Below are positions 40,932-52,331 of a DNA stretch of 64,000 bases, one piece after another. The stretch lies in the NCBI GenBank assembly GCA_039105265.1, contig JAPFFF010000005.1, positions 5,565,501 to 5,629,500 on the forward strand, written 5' to 3'. How positions within the stretch are numbered: position 1 is the stretch's first letter; every line of letters begins with the position of its first letter. Source of the DNA: Tritrichomonas musculus (taxonomy: Eukaryota; Parabasalia; Tritrichomonadida; Tritrichomonadidae). The translations under genes were made by a program, and so were the position numbers. The notes below the pieces were generated by a model that was not told the DNA's origin, made no database searches, and worked only from the letters and a program-made list of their open reading frames with translations.

Positions 40932-42410
40932 ATGACTTCTTCACCAAAGAAAAGGAGGCAACAATCTCTTAGCGCTTTTGCTCAATCAGCATTTGAGCGC
41001 GATATTATGCCAACAAGTGAAGAAGATGTTGATAAAATTTTAAAGCAAATCCATAAAATCGATAATGGAAAGGTTAAACATCGAAACAAAATTCCAAGTT
41101 ATGTTGATCGACTTTTAAATAACGAAGAAGGACGAACGCGTTCTCGTGTTAAAAGCGCAAACAGCCCCCAAATCAGAAAACAAACGCGTGAAATTCGAGA
41201 GGTCAAGAAAGTAGTTAATCCACTTGACGGAGGACCCAGTGCTGTTCATTATTCTCCAAATTTTGATTCAGTTCTTACTTCGCAACCTAAACACCAGTTT
41301 CAAAAAGCAGAAAGGAATCCAACAGCGTCAGCAAATTTAGAAGTATGCACAATGGGTGAAATGTTGCAACAATGGAGTGGACAATTACGTAGAATTAATT
41401 TTGAAAATCCAACAAAGGCAACTCCAACAAAAAAGAAAAGAATTAATAATTGGAATAATAGCGTCAGTAGTACATCTGATTTAAATGACAAGCTTCCAGA
41501 GAGAACCACAGTTCGACCTCCTCCAGATACGCCACCCCCACCCAAACCGCAATCAAAAATACCTGGTTTGATATCTGGAGAAGCCAATCGTGACTCATTT
41601 ATGTACCATGAATATAATCCAGGACCATCGCAATATCAAACTAATTTAACTTCAACGTTAAAACGACCAAGAACTGGACTAGATTTTGGTTCACAAGCAT
41701 CCAGACCCACGACAACGATTGCTTCAACAGCTACAATTCACAATGTTGGCGCTAATATTGATGCAACAAAACCACGCACTGCTCAATGCATTCCATTTGA
41801 CAAACAAAGTTCGAGATTTCCATCAAAAAGGAAAGATGATTCAATTTGGGAAGAAATTGAAGCCGAACAAGAAAGAATTATTAATTCATTAAAGACAGAA
41901 GAAACGAAAAAAGAAGAAAAAAAGAAAACAAAAGAACCTTTTATGTTACAAACATCGAATCCAAAACATCCATTTCAACATATAATGCGAAAAGAAACAG
42001 AGCCTTCACAATTACTTGACGTTGAAGGAAATCTCAAGACTCTTGATAGACCAGTGACGTCACTAGATATTTCAACTCCAGCTGAATCTTCAGATAGAAC
42101 AATTTATCGAAAATCTGACTCGCCTGATGTTTTTTATAACGATATAAACGAACAATTTAAAGCAACAATACCAAGAGCTACTTCACCAGTTCCAATCGCA
42201 CGTACAGTTACACGTCATCCTCCGTATTATTACATGCCAAAGCCTTGCGGGCAAGGTTTGTATAACGTTCCATCTACTTCAATGAGTACTAAAAGAACAA
42301 TTCATTTTGATAAAATGGGAGAAAGACAATACATGCTTGATTCCTCTTTTAATACCCGAAAAAATACTGGAAAATGCATTCCGCCACCACTTGAAAATTC
42401 AATATTCTAA
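40932..42410 (+). CDS. Low-complexity protein with a SHIPPO-like motif
   Basis: 492 residues, rich in Ser, Pro, Lys and Arg. It has one PGP-type motif (NPGPSQYQTNL) and a related GLYNVPST near the C-terminus, a Pro run (RPPPDTPPPPKPQ) and a charged helix (EEIEAEQERIINSLKTEETKKEE). It may be a cytoskeletal or axonemal protein, but the family is not certain. Divergent from the GAF-PDE gene, with 292 bp between start codons, and converging with the tetraspanin-like gene. Confidence 0.65.
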   Translation: MTSSPKKRRQQSLSAFAQSAFERDIMPTSEEDVDKILKQIHKIDNGKVKHRNKIPSYVDRLLNNEEGRTRSRVKSANSPQIRKQTREIREVKKVVNPLDGGPSAVHYSPNFDSVLTSQPKHQFQKAERNPTASANLEVCTMGEMLQQWSGQLRRINFENPTKATPTKKKRINNWNNSVSSTSDLNDKLPERTTVRPPPDTPPPPKPQSKIPGLISGEANRDSFMYHEYNPGPSQYQTNLTSTLKRPRTGLDFGSQASRPTTTIASTATIHNVGANIDATKPRTAQCIPFDKQSSRFPSKRKDDSIWEEIEAEQERIINSLKTEETKKEEKKKTKEPFMLQTSNPKHPFQHIMRKETEPSQLLDVEGNLKTLDRPVTSLDISTPAESSDRTIYRKSDSPDVFYNDINEQFKATIPRATSPVPIARTVTRHPPYYYMPKPCGQGLYNVPSTSMSTKRTIHFDKMGERQYMLDSSFNTRKNTGKCIPPPLENSIF

Positions 42411-42666
42411 TCATTAAATTGAGAAGATTAAAAAAAGAAGCGGGGTTTTATGTTTATAATGGCGACTGAATATATATTATGAATTATAATTAACTCAATT
42501 TTGTGTTTTAAATAAATATATTTAATATTAATATTTATTAAATGATTTTAAACAAACAAAGAGAAAGAATTTATCTATTAATATAAAACGCATTTATTAA
42601 TATAAATAATAATAATATAATAATATGAAAACATAAAAAAATATCTATAAAATATATAAATTTCCA

Positions 42667-43272
42667 TTAAAAAATATCAAGTTGGACCAAAATATCATGA
42701 TCAGGGATGAGAAAACAAATAGTAAGAATTACAATTGATGATAAAGTTCCAAAAGCTAATACAACAACTGAACTATAAAAAATATCTTTAAACCTTGGAG
42801 CCAAATAACTTAAAACAATGGATTTACATCCAGATTTGTAAGACATTGGGCATGGTTCAATTGATCTATCTGAAAAATTAAACCACCCACAGCATTTTTG
42901 CTTTTTTTGAAAAGCTTCTGTAATTAAAGACTCGTCCCATGAGCTTGACCAATTAGATATATAATTTTCTGTTGCACCAGGCTTTGAAAAATAAATATAA
43001 ATACATGGAATTAATAGGAATATTGGAAAAGTGACAATATAGTTAAATATTAATGTTGGGAAAAAAAGAAAAATGCAGAGTCCGATAAATGCAATACAAC
43101 TAGCACCAATACCACATCCGAAAAAAATTGATAATTTAAAAGGCGGCGAGTAAATTAAAAATTCGTCTGAGAAATATTGATATGAAACACTGGATGCCAT
43201 AATTAAGAGAACCGCACTGCATAACAAAAGATAAATGCATGCAGCTATTCCAATGACTTTCAGTGAAATCAT
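42667..43272 (-). CDS. Tetraspanin-like membrane protein
   Basis: 201 residues with four hydrophobic segments (about 5-28, 46-68, 71-94 and 165-190). Between the third and fourth is an extracellular loop carrying the hallmark CCG (QKKQKCCGWFNFSD), a CP motif and a GC. These features define tetraspanins, which organise surface membrane complexes. Trichomonads have an expanded tetraspanin family. ATG at 43272. Confidence 0.85.
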   Translation of the reverse strand: MISLKVIGIAACIYLLLCSAVLLIMASSVSYQYFSDEFLIYSPPFKLSIFFGCGIGASCIAFIGLCIFLFFPTLIFNYIVTFPIFLLIPCIYIYFSKPGATENYISNWSSSWDESLITEAFQKKQKCCGWFNFSDRSIEPCPMSYKSGCKSIVLSYLAPRFKDIFYSSVVVLAFGTLSSIVILTICFLIPDHDILVQLDIF

Positions 43273-43894
43273 TTAATTAAATAAAACAGGTGAAAATCTT
43301 ATAATTTAGAAATGATGCTGAATGGAATAATATTCTTAAATTTTCACCTTTACAATCAGTTTTTTTGAATATATTTTTATTTTGAAATCTTCTTCAAATA
43401 TCATATATATTGGCCTTTCAGATCGTTATTTTATTGATTTATTTTGAAAAAGTTGAATAAGATATGAAATATTGAATAGCTTTCTCAATTTTACCAATAA
43501 TTTGCCTCTTTTATTTTTTTGTTTTTATCATGTTCTTATTATTAATACAATATTTTTTGAGGTTTATGATTATTTTTTTTTTTTTATATATCATATAGAA
43601 ATTTCTAATTGAATACTACATTCAATTCCAGAAAAGAAAAGTAACAGTTACTGTTTGTAATTTTTAAATTATAGAACAAAAAAATCATATTTAATAAACT
43701 ACAAACCAATACCATACAACATACTAAACATATTCAATAAATATTATTACAAATTAAAAACTTATAATAATTGCAATTCAATCTATAGTAGTTTTATTAA
43801 GGATAATTCTCATAATTTACTGGAAAATTTCAACTTTCCCGAATTAAATATAAATAATAAATCAGATAGTTAATATATATATAAATAAAAATCA
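43273..43894. other. Intergenic, nothing recognised
   Basis: AT-rich with several T runs; no frame or RNA gene supported. Confidence 0.6.
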
Positions 43895-44515
43895 TCATTC
43901 AACTTCAGATTCGCTTTCACTTTCATCATCAAGTTCTATTCTAAAACCAAATAATTTTAATTCTGTTTTTATTGGTGTTTTAACAAACTCTGGATAAATC
44001 TGTAAGAACACAAGCAAATAAGAATGGCCAAAGTAAGCGCCATCAATATTAGAGAAAATTTCATCTTCTGCTGTGTAAACTTCTCGGCAACAAGGACAAT
44101 ACATTTTCAATGCATGATCATCAGGTTCTTCAGAAACTCCATATGGTAAACAGCAAACTTTATTACACGAAACTCTCGGACAGGCTTCAAATACATGGTT
44201 TTGATACTTTTTTTTAATTTCTTTAAGTCCATTTAAAGTAGTCAAGTATCTAGCTTGAAGAAGACCATATAATCTAATAGCTGATTTTTCAACGTCTGAT
44301 TTTTTAACATCTTGTGGTATATCACCATTTCTCTGATTATCTGGAGCATAATTGTCACGAATCATTTCAACTGCATATTTATAATTGGATTGTATATATT
44401 GTCGTAGTCCATAAAAATTAAAGCCATCGCGAATAAAATTCTGATCAATTTGAACAAAGTATTTGCCTTGAGGAGTTGAACAAAACCATTCTACCCATGT
44501 TTTGGTTCTATTCAT
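43895..44515 (-). CDS. CSNK2B: Casein kinase 2 regulatory (beta) subunit
   Basis: 206 residues, close to the usual ~215. It begins WVEWFCSTPQGKYFVQID, has the acidic-loop region shortened, ARYLTTLNGL, and the zinc-binding block CPRVSCNKVCCLPYG...LKMYCPCC that dimerises the subunit. It then shows IDGAYFGHSYLLVFLQIYPEF. CK2 beta scaffolds the tetrameric kinase and directs substrate choice. The C-terminus is acidic (DDESESESEVE). Confidence 0.95.
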   Translation of the reverse strand: MNRTKTWVEWFCSTPQGKYFVQIDQNFIRDGFNFYGLRQYIQSNYKYAVEMIRDNYAPDNQRNGDIPQDVKKSDVEKSAIRLYGLLQARYLTTLNGLKEIKKKYQNHVFEACPRVSCNKVCCLPYGVSEEPDDHALKMYCPCCREVYTAEDEIFSNIDGAYFGHSYLLVFLQIYPEFVKTPIKTELKLFGFRIELDDESESESEVE

Positions 44516-45227
44516 TTTTTTTCTTTTAATTTTAAAAGGTTTATTTCACAAAACAGAGTCGTTTAAAAAACAGCAAGATATCTGATAAATAAATACAATT
44601 CATAATGGTATTGTAAAATATTCTATTAAAACCATTTATATAGAAAAATATGGCTAACATGAAATATTTATTTATTATATATAAAAATTTATTTTATCTT
44701 TTTGGTTAATGATTAACAGGAAAAGAAATAGAATAGAAGTAGTAATGCTAGATAATTAAAATTTTAATTATTCAACTTATAGCTAAGTGCAAAGGAGTAT
44801 TTATATAATTCGTTTCATGTAAATTTAACAAAAGATCTAATATTTCTAACTAGTCAACATGAAAAATGATTTATTTATTATAATAACTTGAACTTTATTT
44901 CTATTTGATATCTTTTTAATGATTATTTTATTTCTTTGCTATCGACATTCCACTCGAATTGAGTATATTTATAAATTCAAGAAGATCATATATTTGAAAT
45001 ATTTGCATTTGTTAACAAAAACATGATGCTAAAAAAATAATATTGTAAAGAAAATAATTGCTGATAGAAAATTTTACACTTATTTTGTGAATTTCCTTGG
45101 CTAATTTGATTATAAGATAACAAAAATGACTCATAGATTTCTCTGTTTAAAGTCGAGTCGACTAAACCGATCGTTATATTATGAAGTTTCTTTTTTTGAA
45201 AATAATACATACACCTTTTCCAAACAT
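44516..45227. other. Intergenic, nothing recognised
   Basis: AT-rich DNA between the divergent CK2-beta gene and the gene at 45855, with no supported gene. Confidence 0.5.
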
Positions 45228-45609
45228 ATCAATCAAGTTTTATTTGTTGTACTAGATATTCCAACATTTTGTTCTCAAAAAGTTAGAATTTTTAATAAAA
45301 GACATAGAAAATATTGAATAAATCATAATTTTTTTTATTCAAAATTATTTGGGTTACATATTTTTACCGAGTCTTACCCCAAATCGCGGGGTCTCGACTC
45401 CTCCTAACGACTCCTCCCTCTGGTCGTCGTCGTTAGTCGTCGCTCGACGCCCGCTAGGGGTATGTAGACTGCGGAAAAAATATGTAAAAATAAAATAATT
45501 TGAATAAAAAAAGAGCGATTTATTCAATATTTTCTATGACCTTTAATAAAATTCACTTTTTGAGAACAAAATGTTGGAATATCTAGTATAACATCAATCA
45601 AGTTTTATT
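45228..45609. mobile_element. Foldback (MITE-like) element with GC-rich core and 17-bp direct repeats
   Basis: The 347-bp block 45246-45592 is a long imperfect hairpin. The ends GTTGTACTAGATATTCCAAC and its inverse are nearly identical for ~75 bp. Further pairs (ACATATTTTT, CCG, AGTCT, TACCCC, CTAACGAC with their complements) run to the centre. The middle ~110 bp is strikingly GC-rich, with CGTCGTCGTTAGTCGTCG. The 17-base sequence ATCAATCAAGTTTTATT flanks it at 45228-45244 and 45593-45609. No protein is encoded. Confidence 0.8.
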
Positions 45610-45854
45610 ATACTTTCAATTTCAAATTCTTCTGAAAATATCTTCAAAATTCTTTTACTTTTGATCTATTTTGGATGAAAATTGAGTAAAATTTCAAATT
45701 GCCTTAGAGTATGGTAATTTTGAAGGACAAACTGCTTATTTATTTTTAAGAATAAAATTTAATTAAAACTGAAAATCTTTTCACAGATTATATATGCGTT
45801 TGCTATGGATTATTCAATTGTAAAATCATTAATACATATTATCCAATCTTTAGG

Positions 45855-46529
45855 ATGTTCTTCAAGCTGATAAAACACCAAAGAAGATTAACAATCTATA
45901 TTAATGATCTTTCAAAATTGATGCAATATTTGGCCAAATATATGATTGATAAGCTTTTCTTTTTTCTTGAGGTTATTTTTGAATTATTTGTTCTTGTTCT
46001 TATCGTAATTGCGTTTATATACTATTCTTCAGCTTTTATTGAAGAAAGAATGAAAACAATGACAAAGATTATTAAAATATTAAATATTTTTATCCTTGGG
46101 ATTTCATCTTTACTGTTATTTTCTAGTTTTTCTAAGTATTTGTCATTTTTTATTATAATATCCAATATTCTTTGGCTTTGTATTCTTTTTACAGGATTTC
46201 CATTCGTTAATTTAACAAGACCTGACTTTTTATTGGCAATCATTACGACTGTTATATCTCACGCTTTAATGATGATTCATTTTCTTCAACATGATGAAGT
46301 TTCTTCTTTGACAACTGCGTCATATTTTGTATTATATGTTTGGATCTTACCAATTTTAATAATTATTTCATTAGACGCAATAACATGTGATGATTTTGAT
46401 GATAATGATACAAATGAAAAAGAAGCTCAACTGGATCAGAAACCTCATTCATATATTAGAATTTTCTTTTCTAATTTTTTGAATAAAGCTACAGAATATC
46501 TTCCACACAATACAGATAAACATGATTAA
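45855..46529 (+). CDS. Multi-pass membrane protein of unknown function
   Basis: 224 residues with about five hydrophobic segments between residues 30 and 185 and a short acidic cytosolic-type tail (DDFDDNDTNEKEAQLDQK). TCATTAATAC lies ~27 bases before the ATG. No family recognised. Confidence 0.65.
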   Translation: MFFKLIKHQRRLTIYINDLSKLMQYLAKYMIDKLFFFLEVIFELFVLVLIVIAFIYYSSAFIEERMKTMTKIIKILNIFILGISSLLLFSSFSKYLSFFIIISNILWLCILFTGFPFVNLTRPDFLLAIITTVISHALMMIHFLQHDEVSSLTTASYFVLYVWILPILIIISLDAITCDDFDDNDTNEKEAQLDQKPHSYIRIFFSNFLNKATEYLPHNTDKHD

Positions 46530-46879
46530 ATAACTGTTATTTGATACTAGAAATCTAATGTTATATATCGGAAATTCAACCATTTTGCCAATTTAATTTG
46601 TCCAACACACATAATCAAAATAATGCAGTATTCGGTATCTTTTAAATCAATATATATATAATGACGATCATTTAACAATTAAAATCTAATTTTGTTTTTT
46701 TCTTTATTAAAACACAGATTTATCAATATGCTTTAAAAAATGTTTTGAAATGTAAAAAATTATACACTAGTTTATAGCTTTACATAAAATGATGTATAAA
46801 TAAAAAACTGACATAAATGCATAAATTTTATTTTCATAAAAAAAATTATTGAAGTTCCATATATACATATATACTCATA
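46530..46879. other. Intergenic between convergent genes
   Basis: 350 bp, AT-rich, nothing recognised. Confidence 0.6.
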
Positions 46880-48742
46880 TTAACTATGATTTTGCTTCCA
46901 AAGATCAATTTCGTTTGATACTAACTGCGCAATTTCGCCAATTTCTTGATTTTCATCACTGATAAGCGAGTATATGTTAGAAAGATCTACCTTTTGCTCA
47001 AAAGAATTGAACAGATAATCTAAATCGTTAAATTTATTTAAAATCTGAAGTAACCGTAAAATGATCATTAATGATATTTTAATACACTCTTCATCATCTG
47101 TATATAAAAAATCGATACTTGTGTCAATAATTGGCTGTTTTCCAATTAATATGACAAAATCTTCTTCATTTAACGATCTAATTGCATAAAAAAAAGTTTT
47201 AAATGCTTCTAATGAAATTGTATGATGTGGGTTTTTTATCAAAGTGCAAATTTGTGAAAAAGTTCTTGACTCATCTCTCAGTATATAAAAATAACCAGGA
47301 ATTTCATGAAATCGTTTAATAATTTGCAAAGCAGAAACACAATTATGAATATTACTTGAATTAAGAGCAGTTTGTACGCTAGAACAAATCGAATCAAAGC
47401 TAAAGTAGTTAATATCATTATCTATAATTTGATTAAGAATTGATAGACAAATTCTAATAATCATTTTATTATCGATCGATGTTATTTTTAAAAAATAATT
47501 AATATTTGTTTTTTCTCGATTAAAATAACTCATGAAAAGAGAAAAATCATTTTCACTTATGAGTTTATAACTTTGCAAAATATAAGAAAGAACACTTTGA
47601 TTTTGCTCAGGGAAAAAATTTTGCTGAAGTAAATTCATTAAATTTTCAATTCTAATATAATTCTGAATTAAATTGAAATTTACCTTTATGAGTCCTGATA
47701 TCGCAACAAATAATGATGTTCTATACTCAAAAAGCGGAAGATGACTTTCAATCATCAAAATTTCGTTTAATTCAGCTTTTTCAATCATTCGCTTATTTTT
47801 TTGTTCTTCATAATTTAATTTATCTTCAAAATAATTAGATTTAAGATGATAGTTTATAAAAGGCTCATTTTTTGTTAAGGAATCGATATTGGACAAAAAT
47901 TCATCATCTTCATTCATCAATTTTTGTTGTTGCTGCTGCTGATCAATAATGTTCATTTGCTGCTGTTGCTGCTGATGTGGATCAATAAGGTTTATTGGCT
48001 GTTGTTGTTGTTGTTGCTTTTCTCGTTCTATTTGCAGCCTTATCTTTTCTTCTTCAATTTCCTTTTCTTTTTTTTCAATCATTTCTATTTGTTCATTTCT
48101 TTTATGCGCATTTTGAAGGAATTCTTCATCATTAAAATCATATTTTTGGTAAGTATTAAGTTTCAAAACTTCATTTAAATATTTAGTTTCATTTTCAATA
48201 TTAATTAATACATTACAAATACCATTATTTATAATTTTTTCAAATAAAAGTGGGGATTTATATATTAGTAATGAAATAATTAGAAGAGTCGTACAAAATA
48301 TATTTTGCTCTTTAAAATCGTTTTGAAGAATTCTTATAAAAAACAAAATGCACTCGTCCGACATATAATTTTCAATCATTTTTTGAGGAGCTATTAAAAA
48401 AAATGTATGAAAAAGCATCAAAATCGAGTTAGTATATTTTTCTTTAGCTCTAACTAATTTTTCGAACAAAAGATTGAAAAAATTATTTTGAATTTGGAAT
48501 TCAATTGATTCACAGGGATATTTTTGAAAATACAATCGCAAAGAATGTAAGGATTCGATAATTTGATCCGGATCTGATGATTTCAATATAACTTCATTTT
48601 GCTCGTTAATAAAACCTGAATCAAACATACTTTGATTCTTTGACGTTTTGCTTTGAAACATACCTATATAAATATAAGGATTCATGATAAAATCATCAAA
48701 ATCATTTAAAGTATTTGAAAAATCATTAATTTTGTAATCCAT
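46880..48742 (-). CDS. ARM/HEAT-like protein with Q-rich coiled-coil insert
   Basis: 620 residues, mostly helical with ARM-like Leu spacing on both sides of a central charged and Gln-rich segment (about 215-280: KKEKEIEEEKIRLQIEREKQ, then Q runs). Trichomonads have many such proteins; the specific family is not recognised. The frame opens at a TTG, but the first ATG (MDYKIND) at 48742 follows TCATAAATTT, so I start there. Confidence 0.65.
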   Translation of the reverse strand: MDYKINDFSNTLNDFDDFIMNPYIYIGMFQSKTSKNQSMFDSGFINEQNEVILKSSDPDQIIESLHSLRLYFQKYPCESIEFQIQNNFFNLLFEKLVRAKEKYTNSILMLFHTFFLIAPQKMIENYMSDECILFFIRILQNDFKEQNIFCTTLLIISLLIYKSPLLFEKIINNGICNVLINIENETKYLNEVLKLNTYQKYDFNDEEFLQNAHKRNEQIEMIEKKEKEIEEEKIRLQIEREKQQQQQQPINLIDPHQQQQQQMNIIDQQQQQQKLMNEDDEFLSNIDSLTKNEPFINYHLKSNYFEDKLNYEEQKNKRMIEKAELNEILMIESHLPLFEYRTSLFVAISGLIKVNFNLIQNYIRIENLMNLLQQNFFPEQNQSVLSYILQSYKLISENDFSLFMSYFNREKTNINYFLKITSIDNKMIIRICLSILNQIIDNDINYFSFDSICSSVQTALNSSNIHNCVSALQIIKRFHEIPGYFYILRDESRTFSQICTLIKNPHHTISLEAFKTFFYAIRSLNEEDFVILIGKQPIIDTSIDFLYTDDEECIKISLMIILRLLQILNKFNDLDYLFNSFEQKVDLSNIYSLISDENQEIGEIAQLVSNEIDLWKQNHS

Positions 48743-48822
48743 CAAAATTTATGACTATTTCTATCGTCTTTTTGACTAATAAGTAAGAAAATTTCCTGTT
48801 CAATTTTTTTGAAAATTAAGTT

Positions 48823-48896
48823 GCCTTCGTAGCTCAACCGGCTAGAGCATAAGACTCTTAATCTTGGGGTTGCGGGTTCGAGTCCCGCCGGAGGCT
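48823..48896 (+). tRNA. tRNA-Lys (CUU)
   Basis: A 74-base cloverleaf with acceptor GCCTTCG/CGGAGGC (one G-T pair), D arm GCTC-AACCGGCTA-GAGC, anticodon loop CTCTTAA reading CUU, and T arm GCGGG-TTCGAGT-CCCGC. A T8 run follows at ~48901. It is not associated with the tRNA-Asn elements. Confidence 0.95.
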
Positions 48897-49788
48897 TTAA
48901 TTTTTTTTCCAAAAAGAGTAGACAAAAATTTCAAAAAAGAGGTTTTTTGTTAAATCATTTATATAATAAAAAGATGTATTTGTGAACATCATTATTTGTT
49001 AATTTCGAAAAGAAATATCTAATAGATCTTTAGGAAAATTCTTTTTTAATCAGCCACATTATTACCCATTTTTTAAGTATAGATGGATTTATGTCATTTA
49101 TCTAATATTAAATTATGCATTTATTATGAATTTTTATATTAAAAACGCATAATTCAAATTGTTATTAAGATATTTACATTTTTAAAATTTTTTGATTAAA
49201 AATTGTATATTAAAGATTTCTCTTATCTTAGATCTTTTTATCATTATATAGATAACCTTTACTTTTTGTACAAACCATGGTATACAACCTAACGATCAAA
49301 AAGTACCATTGTATTTACCATGGTACTTTCAATTCAATTTTTGAACATACCTATTTTTTCGTATCTTGGCTTTTAAATAATAAATAACAATAACTTTAAT
49401 AAATTAATAAATTATATAAACAAAAATACATTTTTATTTAATGAATCATGTTTCTTGTATTTTTTTTGTTAAAAATTATAAAGATTAAAATTATAAATCC
49501 TTTATTATATAATTTTATGTTATTATTTTGTTTTATTTGAATATATAAAATATTGTATTATTTGAATGAGGCTTATGAAATTTATTGAACATTTATTGAA
49601 AAAATTGAATTGAATAAAAAATTTTAATAAGTTGAAAATAATTTGAAAGAAGCTTCTAGAACTTTTTTAAAAAAAAAATTGTGAGAGAATAATAAGTAAA
49701 TCACTGAATTGGAAAAAGTAACTCCTATCGTAAAAAACATATGTATTTGTTAACAAATTAATAAATCTTTATATAATTAAATAATTAA
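48897..49788. other. Intergenic, nothing recognised
   Basis: AT-rich. Two ACCATGGTA motifs near 49276 and 49316 form a short inverted pair. No gene. Confidence 0.55.
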
Positions 49789-51510
49789 TTACTCTGACAT
49801 TATCTTTGGTAAATCTTCAGCAACTGTGGTTGAACATTGAATTCCAAAGTTTTTAACAAGAACATTAGCAACATTTGGGGATAAGAATCCTGGAAGTGTT
49901 GGACCAATTCTTACATTCTTAAATCCAAGTGCAAGTAAAGCAAGAAGAACTGCGACAGCCTTTTGCTCGTACCATGCAATATCAAATGAGAGTGGGAGCT
50001 TGTTAACGTCATCTAATTTGAAGATTTCCTTCAATTTGAGGGCAATAATGGCTAGCGAGTATGAATCATTACATTGTCCGGCATCTAAAACCCTTGGGAT
50101 TCCATTGATGTCACCAAGTGGAAGTTTAATATATCGATATTTTGCGCATCCAGATGATAAAATCACAGCATCTTTTGGAAGAGCAAGAGCCATTTGTGTG
50201 AAATAATCACGTGATTTGTGTCGTCCATCACAACCACTCATAACAACAAATCTTTTGATTGCACCTGTTTTTATAGCATCGACTATTTTATCAGCAAGTT
50301 GGAACACTTGATTATGGGCAAATCCTCCAACAATTTCACCAGACTCGAGCTGAGTAGGTGGTTTGCATTTTTTGGCTAATGCAATAACTTGTGAAAAGTC
50401 TTTTTGACCTCCTACTGGACGGTTAGGAATATGCTTAAGCCCTGGATAACCAACAACACCTGTAGTAAATATCCTATCTTTATATGCTTTCTTGACAGGA
50501 ACAATGCAGTTTGTTGTCATTACAATTGGTCCATTGAAAGGTCCAAATTCAACATCTTGCTTCCACCAGGAGCCTCCATAGTTACCGACAAGGTTATCAT
50601 ATTTCTTGAGTTCTGGATAATAATGTGCTGCAAGCATTTCACCATGTGTATAAACATCAATACCAGTTCCTTTTGTTTGCTCAAGGAGATCCTTCAAATC
50701 ACGTAAATCATGTCCTGAAATTAATATACCTGGTCGATTTCTAACGCCAATATTTATCTTTGTAATTTCAGGATTTCCATAAGCTGTTGTATTTGCTTCA
50801 TCAAGAATCTTCATTGCTTTGACTGCGCAGTTACCACATTCAAGAGTCAACTTAACCAGTTCATCAACTGACAAATCTTTGGTAATACCAGATAAAGCTT
50901 TAACAAGGAATTTGTAAATTTCTGGATCTTCTTTATCAAGCCTATAAGCATGTTCTGCGTATGCGGCGATACCTTTCATTCCATATACAATTAATTCTCT
51001 CAAGCTAACAACATCTGGATTTGAACTTGTATGCACTCCCAATGTTGGTGTTGGAACTGTTTTACCTTTACCAATTGAATCACGAAGGTTAAGTGCTTTA
51101 TTAATTTGCTCTGTAATCATTTTATCATCAAAGTTTGCATTTGTAATGGTCATGAACAAAGATTCAACAATAAAAAGTCCAACTTCATGAGGAACTTCAC
51201 CACCATTTTCTTCAACAAGAACAGAGATTTCCTTCAGAACTTGAATTAATTTATCTTGTAAATTAGCAACATATGCTGGTTTGCCACACATTCCTCTAAC
51301 AGTGCATCCAGTATTATTGCATGTTTCTTGGCATTGGAAACAGAACATTCCTTTTTTATGAACATCTGACAACTCACGAGTGAGATTAGCATTTGGATTT
51401 TCTGTTACATCTTTTTTCTTGAAAATGTTTAAAATTGACAAATTGTTAGCACCAAGGGCAAATGCAGGAAGTCCAGATGGTACAGATTGCTTAACAAAGT
51501 TACTTATCAT
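49789..51510 (-). CDS. hcp: Hybrid cluster protein (class I, hydroxylamine reductase family)
   Basis: 573 residues. The class I cluster motif CFQC-x8-C-x5-C begins at residue 57 ([18 protein letters not shown]), and hybrid-cluster ligand blocks follow: [52 protein letters not shown] and [11 protein letters not shown]. The enzyme reduces hydroxylamine or NO-derived species under anoxia. About 54 residues precede the Met where bacterial class I proteins start. This extension may target the hydrogenosome, which is inferred only. ATG at 51510 follows TCATTTTTTATTG. Bacterial origin by transfer is plausible for this family in anaerobic protists. Confidence 0.95.
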   Translation of the reverse strand: MISNFVKQSVPSGLPAFALGANNLSILNIFKKKDVTENPNANLTRELSDVHKKGMFCFQCQETCNNTGCTVRGMCGKPAYVANLQDKLIQVLKEISVLVEENGGEVPHEVGLFIVESLFMTITNANFDDKMITEQINKALNLRDSIGKGKTVPTPTLGVHTSSNPDVVSLRELIVYGMKGIAAYAEHAYRLDKEDPEIYKFLVKALSGITKDLSVDELVKLTLECGNCAVKAMKILDEANTTAYGNPEITKINIGVRNRPGILISGHDLRDLKDLLEQTKGTGIDVYTHGEMLAAHYYPELKKYDNLVGNYGGSWWKQDVEFGPFNGPIVMTTNCIVPVKKAYKDRIFTTGVVGYPGLKHIPNRPVGGQKDFSQVIALAKKCKPPTQLESGEIVGGFAHNQVFQLADKIVDAIKTGAIKRFVVMSGCDGRHKSRDYFTQMALALPKDAVILSSGCAKYRYIKLPLGDINGIPRVLDAGQCNDSYSLAIIALKLKEIFKLDDVNKLPLSFDIAWYEQKAVAVLLALLALGFKNVRIGPTLPGFLSPNVANVLVKNFGIQCSTTVAEDLPKIMSE

Positions 51511-51523
51511 CAATAAAAAATGA
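51511..51523 (-). promoter_or_regulatory. Initiator-like motif of the hybrid cluster protein gene
   Basis: TCATTTTTTATTG on the minus strand ends exactly at the ATG, matching the trichomonad initiator style. Confidence 0.45.
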
Positions 51524-52027
51524 AATATGATGTGATTAGTCGATAGGTGTTTTTTTTATATTGATGCCGCTAGCTTTTAATATTTGAATGAAAAATAATC
51601 TCTTTATTTCAAATTATTGAATAGAAAAATAATTCACAGATTTTTGAGAATATTATTTCTTAATCATAGTATCAATTCTATTTTTATGATAATCAGATTA
51701 TATAAATTTATTTCATAAATTATATCATGCACATTTGAATTCCATACAGATTTACCAAAATATTATATATTTTAATTAATGTAATATTTTTCATATCATT
51801 AATATTTTCATATTGTATGTTTCAATTTGTATCATTCTTTAAAATCGTATTTCAAACATATAAAGCTTTTATTTCAGAACAATAATTCTCATTCATTCAT
51901 TCAATCTACATGATTAAATTTTCAATACTTTATCAACCAAATATCTAATTAAAATGACTCAAAAAAAGCATTTTTTATTTTCCCAAAAAAGAATTCTATA
52001 CTCTATATTAATAGGAATTACTCACAA

Positions 52028-52059
<32 letters not shown>

Positions 52060-52331
52060 GTTCAAAATTTGAAATGCAATTTAATATTTTCTTTATAAAA
52101 TTATAACCCTGAATTGAAATTATTATATAAGTTTATACAAAATTTTACATTCATAGTATAAAATTAAATTATATAAAATAGTATAAAATTAAATTCTATA
52201 ATAACATAATGTTTTAAGAGAATTCTTAAAAAACATTCATTCGACTCTTGCTTTTCGTTTTTTTAATTGAAAAAAAAATTTATGATTAATTTTCTAACCT
52301 AAATTGATCGGAAATTTTTAATTTTGATATA
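51514..52331. other. Intergenic between divergent genes
   Basis: AT-rich, with a T28 run at 52031-52058. No gene recognised. Confidence 0.6.

Noticed and set aside
45126-45317. 63-residue plus-strand frame
   Set aside because: It runs into the inverted repeat of the foldback element and has no protein-like character.
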